A stretch of DNA of 9,539 nucleotides, from positions 1-9,539 of the forward strand of contig CAAEIM010000162.1 in assembly GCA_900755995.1 (NCBI GenBank), given 5' to 3'. The notes beneath the pieces were generated by a model that was not told the DNA's origin, did no database searches, and saw only the letters and a list, made by a program, of their open reading frames with translations. Shown piece by piece: positions 5,667 to 9,539 of this stretch (the first letter of the stretch is position 1; the number at the start of each line of letters is the position of its first letter). Origin of the DNA: Clostridia bacterium (lineage in GTDB: Bacteria; Bacillota; Clostridia; Oscillospirales; Acutalibacteraceae). The translations under genes and the position numbers were made by a program.

Positions 5667-7043
5667 ATGCAGCTTTGGAAAGGCAGATTTAAAAAGGAAC
5701 TTTCAAAAACTACTAATGACTTTAACAGCTCAATCTCGTTTGACAGCCGTATGTATAAAGAGGATATAGAGGGCAGCATTGCTCACGCAACAATGCTTGG
5801 CAGATGCGGCATTATTAAGGCTGACGAGGCTGAGGACATAGTGCAGGGACTTAAAGCAATCCTTGCAGATATAGAAAGCGGCGCTCTGCAAATTGATATG
5901 GAGGCAGAAGACATCCACACCTTTATTGAGGGAGAGCTTACACGCAGAATCGGCGACAACGGCAAGCGCCTGCACACCTCAAGAAGCCGCAATGATCAGG
6001 TTGCCGTAGATATTAAGCTTTACCTCAAAAAAGAGGTTGTAAATGTTAAAAACCTTGTTGTTGACCTTATCAAGGTTATTGCGGACAAGGCTGAAAAGTA
6101 CAGCGACACCGTTATGCCCGGCTACACTCATTTGCAGAGGGCACAGCCTATCACATTCGGACACCATCTTCTTGCCTACGGCGAAATGCTTTTAAGAGAT
6201 GTTTCAAGACTTGTGGACTGCCTCAAAAGAATGGACGAAATGCCGCTCGGCTCCTGCGCACTTGCAGGCACAACCTATCCCATTGACAGAACCGTTACGG
6301 CTGAGCTTTTAGGCTTTGAGCGAATTACAAACAACTCGCTCGACGGCGTTTCAGATCGTGATTACTGCATTGAGTTTGCTTCGGCTCTTTCTATTATAAT
6401 GGTGCACCTTTCAAGATTTTCTGAGGAAATCATTATGTGGTGCAGCTGGGAGTTTAAATTCATTGAGCTTGACGACGCCTTTTCTACAGGCTCGTCAATT
6501 ATGCCGCAGAAGAAGAACCCCGACATTGCAGAGCTTGTCAGAGGCAAAAGCGGCAGAGTGTTCGGCGACAATATGGCCCTGCTCACCATTATGAAGGGCA
6601 TAGCGCTTGCATACAACAAGGATATGCAGGAGGACAAGGAGGCTATTTTTGATGCGGTCGATACCGTAAAAATGTGCCTTACCGCCTTTACCCCAATGCT
6701 CGACACAATGAAGGTTATTCCTCAGAATATGCGCAAGGCTGCCGCCGGCGGATTTATCAACGCCACCGACTGCGCAGACTGGCTCACAAAGAACGGAGTG
6801 CCGTTCAGAGATGCCTACAAGGCAACAGGCGAGCTTGTTGCAAGGTGCATTGAGCTTAATACAGACCTTGAAAATCTCCCGATGGAGGAGTACAAAAAGG
6901 TTTGCAATGTATTTAACGAGGATGTTTACAAGGCAATTTCACTTGAAACCTGCACCAACGAGAGAAAAGCTTTCGGCGGCCCCGCCTCGGAAAACGTAAA
7001 GGCGCAGGCTAAGCGTGTGGCTGAAATTGCAAAGAATTTATAA
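5667..7043 (+). CDS. argH: Argininosuccinate lyase
   Basis: 458-residue cytoplasmic enzyme, full length for the family. It splits argininosuccinate into arginine and fumarate, the last step of the pathway, and belongs to the fumarase/aspartase superfamily of homotetramers. The three conserved superfamily regions are present: HTSRSRNDQ (residues 103-111), GYTHLQRAQP beginning at residue 152 with His155, and the signature GSSIMPQKKNPD (275-286), which holds the catalytic-loop serine (S276/S277). The start ATG 5667 has a good GAGGTGAT site at 5655-5662, 4 bases upstream. N-terminal WKGRF is typical of ArgH. It is separated from argG by the small membrane protein gene, and argC follows 30 bases after its stop. 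I see no promoter of its own that I would trust, so it is probably read from the argG promoter. Nothing is missing or damaged. Confidence 0.98.
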   Translation: MQLWKGRFKKELSKTTNDFNSSISFDSRMYKEDIEGSIAHATMLGRCGIIKADEAEDIVQGLKAILADIESGALQIDMEAEDIHTFIEGELTRRIGDNGKRLHTSRSRNDQVAVDIKLYLKKEVVNVKNLVVDLIKVIADKAEKYSDTVMPGYTHLQRAQPITFGHHLLAYGEMLLRDVSRLVDCLKRMDEMPLGSCALAGTTYPIDRTVTAELLGFERITNNSLDGVSDRDYCIEFASALSIIMVHLSRFSEEIIMWCSWEFKFIELDDAFSTGSSIMPQKKNPDIAELVRGKSGRVFGDNMALLTIMKGIALAYNKDMQEDKEAIFDAVDTVKMCLTAFTPMLDTMKVIPQNMRKAAAGGFINATDCADWLTKNGVPFRDAYKATGELVARCIELNTDLENLPMEEYKKVCNVFNEDVYKAISLETCTNERKAFGGPASENVKAQAKRVAEIAKNL

Positions 7044-7073
7044 TTTGGCAACAGATAAAACAAAGGATTGATT

Positions 7074-8111
7074 ATGATGATAAAAGCAGGTATTGTGGGA
7101 GCAACAGGCTATGCAGGCGCAGAGCTTGTAAGACTTTTGAGCGCACACCCCGAGGCTGAAATTTCGGCAATCAGCTCGGTTTCTTTTGAGGGCGAAAAGC
7201 TCAGCGAGGTTTATCCGTCCTATACATTTTTGAACGATATGGTTTGCGAAAATCAGGACGCAGTTGTTGAAAAGAGCGACGTTATCTTTGCCGCTCTCCC
7301 TCACGGACTTTCTCAGGAGCTTGCCGAAAAGTGCATAAGCGCAGGCAAGGCGTTCATAGACCTCGGCGCAGACTTCCGCCTTGAGAGCGAGGAGGAGTAC
7401 ACCGAGTGGTACGGCGGCGCTTTTCTTGACAAAAAGCTGCACGGGCAGGCAGTTTACGGACTTCCCGAATTTTTCAGAGATAAAATAAAGGGCAAAAAGC
7501 TCGTTGCAAATCCGGGCTGCTACACAACCTGTTCTCCGCTTGCCATTGCTCCGGCTGTAGCAAATGGACTTGTCAGCACAAAGGGCATTATCTGCGACTG
7601 CAAGAGCGGCGTTACCGGTGCAGGCAGAAAGCCAACTCAGGGCAACCATTTTCCGGAGCTTAACGAGGGCTTTCACGCATACAAGGTTGCAAGCCACCGC
7701 CACACTCCCGAAATTGAGCAGACGCTTTCAAAGCTTTCGGGAGAGGATGTTATAATCACCTTTGTACCTCACCTTCTGCCGGTAAACAGGGGTATTCTTG
7801 CCACTGTCTATGCCGACATCAGCGAGGGCGTTACATTTGAGCAGATAAGAAAAGCCTATGAGGACTTCTATAAGGACGAGTTCTTTGTAAGACTTCTTGC
7901 AGACGGCAAGTGTGCAGATATTCACAATGTGCGCTATTCAAACTTCTGCGATGTATCAATTCATCACGACAAAAGAGCGAACAAGCTTGTTGCCTGCGCA
8001 GCCATTGACAATATGGTTAAGGGTGCGGCAGGACAGGCTATTCAGAATATGAACATAATTTTTGGACTTGACGAAAAAACAGGTCTTGTTATTGTTCCCC
8101 CTGCTTTTTAA
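7074..8111 (+). CDS. argC: N-acetyl-gamma-glutamyl-phosphate reductase
   Basis: 345-residue cytoplasmic enzyme that uses NADPH to reduce N-acetylglutamyl 5-phosphate to N-acetylglutamate semialdehyde, the third step of the acetylated arginine route. The N-terminal Rossmann motif GATGYAG is at residues 9-15. The catalytic cysteine is C149 in ANPGCYTT. The conserved HRHTPEIEQ motif starts at residue 208 and carries the catalytic histidine. The length and the long form (type 1) fit Firmicute ArgC. The start is uncertain by one codon: ATG 7074 and ATG 7077 are adjacent, and the AAAGGA site at 7062-7067 lies 6 bases before the first. A TTG at 7068 is too close to the site. It lies 30 bases after argH and 34 before argJ, so it is in the same operon. 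ArgC needs the phosphate made by ArgB, whose gene is not in the window. Confidence 0.98.
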   Translation: MMIKAGIVGATGYAGAELVRLLSAHPEAEISAISSVSFEGEKLSEVYPSYTFLNDMVCENQDAVVEKSDVIFAALPHGLSQELAEKCISAGKAFIDLGADFRLESEEEYTEWYGGAFLDKKLHGQAVYGLPEFFRDKIKGKKLVANPGCYTTCSPLAIAPAVANGLVSTKGIICDCKSGVTGAGRKPTQGNHFPELNEGFHAYKVASHRHTPEIEQTLSKLSGEDVIITFVPHLLPVNRGILATVYADISEGVTFEQIRKAYEDFYKDEFFVRLLADGKCADIHNVRYSNFCDVSIHHDKRANKLVACAAIDNMVKGAAGQAIQNMNIIFGLDEKTGLVIVPPAF

Positions 8112-8145
8112 TTTGGCAGTCAACTAACTATGTGGAGGCTTTATT

Positions 8146-9372
8146 ATGGGAAACTATAAATTTATTGAAGGCACCGTAACTTCTCCTATCGGATTTACTG
8201 CGGCAGGTATTTGTGCGTCAATCAAGCCGTCAAACAAAACAAAGCGTGACCTTGCACTTATTTTCTGCGATACTCCATGTACTGCGGCGGCTGTTTACAC
8301 TAAAAACCTCGTCAAAAGCTCGGCTATTGAGGTAACAAAAAAGCACCTCGAAAACGGCGTGGCTCAGGCGGTTATTGTAAATTCGGGCAACGCAAACACC
8401 TGCAATGCAAACGGCCATGAGGTGGCAAGCAGAATGTGCCTTATCGCCGCCGAAACCCTCGGAGTAAGTCCCGATGATGTTATTGTGGCTTCAACCGGAG
8501 TTATCGGTCAGCCGCTTCCTGTACAGCCTATTTTAAAAGGCTGTGTTTACTTAAAGGGACACCTTACAAAAGAAGGCGGCACAGACGCAGCCGAGGCTAT
8601 TATGACAACCGATACCGTAAAAAAAGAGGTTGCGGTGCAAATAGAGCTTGACGGCAAAACCGTTACCATTGGCGGCATTGCAAAGGGCAGCGGTATGATA
8701 CATATTAATATGGGTACAATGCTTTCGTTTGTAACCACAGATGCAGCTATTTCTGTTGATATGCTCAGAGCGGCTCTTTACGAGGCTGTTGGGGACAGCT
8801 TTAATATGGTGAGTGTTGACGGCGACACCTCAACAAACGATACTCTTGCCGTTATGGCTTCAGGCAAGGCAGGCAACAGAATTATTGACCACAGAAACGA
8901 GGACTACTATACATTTTTAAGCGGACTTACCGCAGCGTTCAGAGAGCTTGCCAAAAAGCTTGCCGGCGACGGTGAGGGGGCAACAAAGCTGCTTGTGTGC
9001 AGGGTTGAGGGCGCAAAGACAAAGCAGGACGCAGTTAAGGCGGCAAAGAGCATTATAGGCTCAAGCCTTGTAAAGGCGGCTATGTTCGGTGCTGACGCAA
9101 ATTGGGGCAGAGTGCTCTGTGCAATCGGCTACAGCGGCGCAGATGTTGACGTTAAAAAGGTAGATGTTTCATTTTCTTCAGCAAGCGGTACAATTCCCGT
9201 GTGCAAGGACGGCGCAGGCATTGAATTTTCCGAGGAAGAAGCCAAAAAAATCCTGCTTGAAAAGGAAATTAACATTCTTGTATCGCTGAATAACGGCTAC
9301 GGCTGTGCCGAGGCATACGGCTGTGACCTCACTTACGATTATGTAAAGATAAACGGCGATTACAGAACCTAA
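8146..9372 (+). CDS. argJ: Glutamate N-acetyltransferase / ornithine acetyltransferase
   Basis: 408-residue enzyme that moves the acetyl group from N-acetylornithine to glutamate, closing the acetyl cycle. Bifunctional members also make N-acetylglutamate from acetyl-CoA, but which type this is cannot be told from sequence by eye. ArgJ is made as a precursor that cuts itself before a threonine, which becomes the nucleophile of the beta chain. Here the site is in KGSGMIHINMGTMLSF, with Thr191 as the nucleophile and Gly190 before it, where Ala is the common residue. Other marks are VNSGNANTCNANG (residues 84-96), ANWGR in the beta chain, and the C-terminal CDLTYDYVKINGDYRT. The start ATG 8146 has a GGAGG site at 8134-8138, 7 bases upstream. 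Presence of argJ indicates the cyclic pathway. No gene follows in the remaining 167 bases. Confidence 0.98.
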   Translation: MGNYKFIEGTVTSPIGFTAAGICASIKPSNKTKRDLALIFCDTPCTAAAVYTKNLVKSSAIEVTKKHLENGVAQAVIVNSGNANTCNANGHEVASRMCLIAAETLGVSPDDVIVASTGVIGQPLPVQPILKGCVYLKGHLTKEGGTDAAEAIMTTDTVKKEVAVQIELDGKTVTIGGIAKGSGMIHINMGTMLSFVTTDAAISVDMLRAALYEAVGDSFNMVSVDGDTSTNDTLAVMASGKAGNRIIDHRNEDYYTFLSGLTAAFRELAKKLAGDGEGATKLLVCRVEGAKTKQDAVKAAKSIIGSSLVKAAMFGADANWGRVLCAIGYSGADVDVKKVDVSFSSASGTIPVCKDGAGIEFSEEEAKKILLEKEINILVSLNNGYGCAEAYGCDLTYDYVKINGDYRT

Positions 9373-9515
9373 GAGTAATGGCGAACTTTGCAATTTTATA
9401 TAAAGGTAAATATAAAGAAAACCAATACCGGCAGTTCAGGTTAAATGAAAGTAATTTTCGGGAAAATATAGTTTTGAATTAAAACCAAACTATCTACTCG
9501 AGTCAAAAATTTTCG

Positions 9516-9537
9516 CCCGCCTTTTTTAAAAGGCGGT
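9516..9537. repeat. GC-tipped inverted repeat at the window edge
   Basis: CCGCCTTTT (9517-9525) and AAAAGGCGG (9528-9536) form a perfect 9-bp inverted repeat around two T bases. On the minus strand it is followed by GCGAAAATTTTT, which looks like an intrinsic terminator for a gene entering from the right. On the + strand the sequence is cut off before any T-run could be judged. It could instead be the edge of a dispersed repeat. Confidence 0.5.
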
Positions 9538-9539
9538 GG

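Noticed and set aside
7038..7703. 221-codon open frame on the minus strand opposite argC
   Set aside because: Shadow of argC; low-complexity Cys/Ala/Leu composition, no ribosome binding site or family resemblance.
9468..9493. ATAGTTT/AAACTAT inverted repeat after argJ as a terminator
   Set aside because: Only 7 bp, AT-rich, 12-base loop and no T-tract; chance is likely in this composition.
1..9539. Mobile element, CRISPR array, phage or defence system
   Set aside because: No transposase, integrase, regularly spaced repeats or defence-type genes were found; gene content is cell shape and arginine synthesis.

Overview
The window reads as chromosomal core sequence from a low-to-moderate GC bacterium, most likely a clostridial Firmicute of the Ruminococcaceae/Oscillospiraceae type. 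That placement is an inference from three things: the gene families, the strong purine-rich ribosome binding sites, and an arginine operator of the TGAAT-N4-ATTCA type. No marker fixes the genus. All nine genes lie on the + strand and fall into two blocks.

Block 1 (start to 3626) is a rod-shape operon: the C-terminal end of mreB (cut by the window edge), mreC, mreD and a class B penicillin-binding protein (mrdA/PBP2 type). Gaps are 4 and 5 bases, and mreD overlaps mrdA by 8 bases, so the four genes are probably co-transcribed and partly translationally coupled. Together they encode the cytoskeletal filament, the periplasmic scaffold, the membrane partner and the transpeptidase of the elongation complex.

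The 3627-3976 region is AT-rich and non-coding. It holds a 16-bp-stem hairpin directly at the mrdA stop, a cluster of short ATGAATATTCAT-type palindromes, a consensus ARG box (3884-3901) and a good sigma-A-type promoter (3908-3935) in front of argG.

Block 2 (3977-9372) is an arginine biosynthesis cluster: argG, a small three-helix membrane protein of unknown function, argH, argC and argJ. ArgJ and ArgC act in the acetylated part of the pathway (acetyl recycling, and reduction of N-acetylglutamyl phosphate). ArgG and ArgH turn citrulline into arginine. The missing steps (argB, argD, argF) are not in view. A terminator-like hairpin after argG (5237-5259) may make argG more abundant than the genes behind it. 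After argJ, 167 bases hold no gene and end in a GC-rich inverted repeat at the window edge.

This is mostly ordinary housekeeping sequence and I see no convincing new system. The points most worth a second look are the unusual palindrome array upstream of argG, with its mutually exclusive pairings, and the unknown membrane protein inside the arg operon. Smaller curiosities are a lipobox-like motif in the PBP and a Gly-Thr cleavage site in ArgJ.
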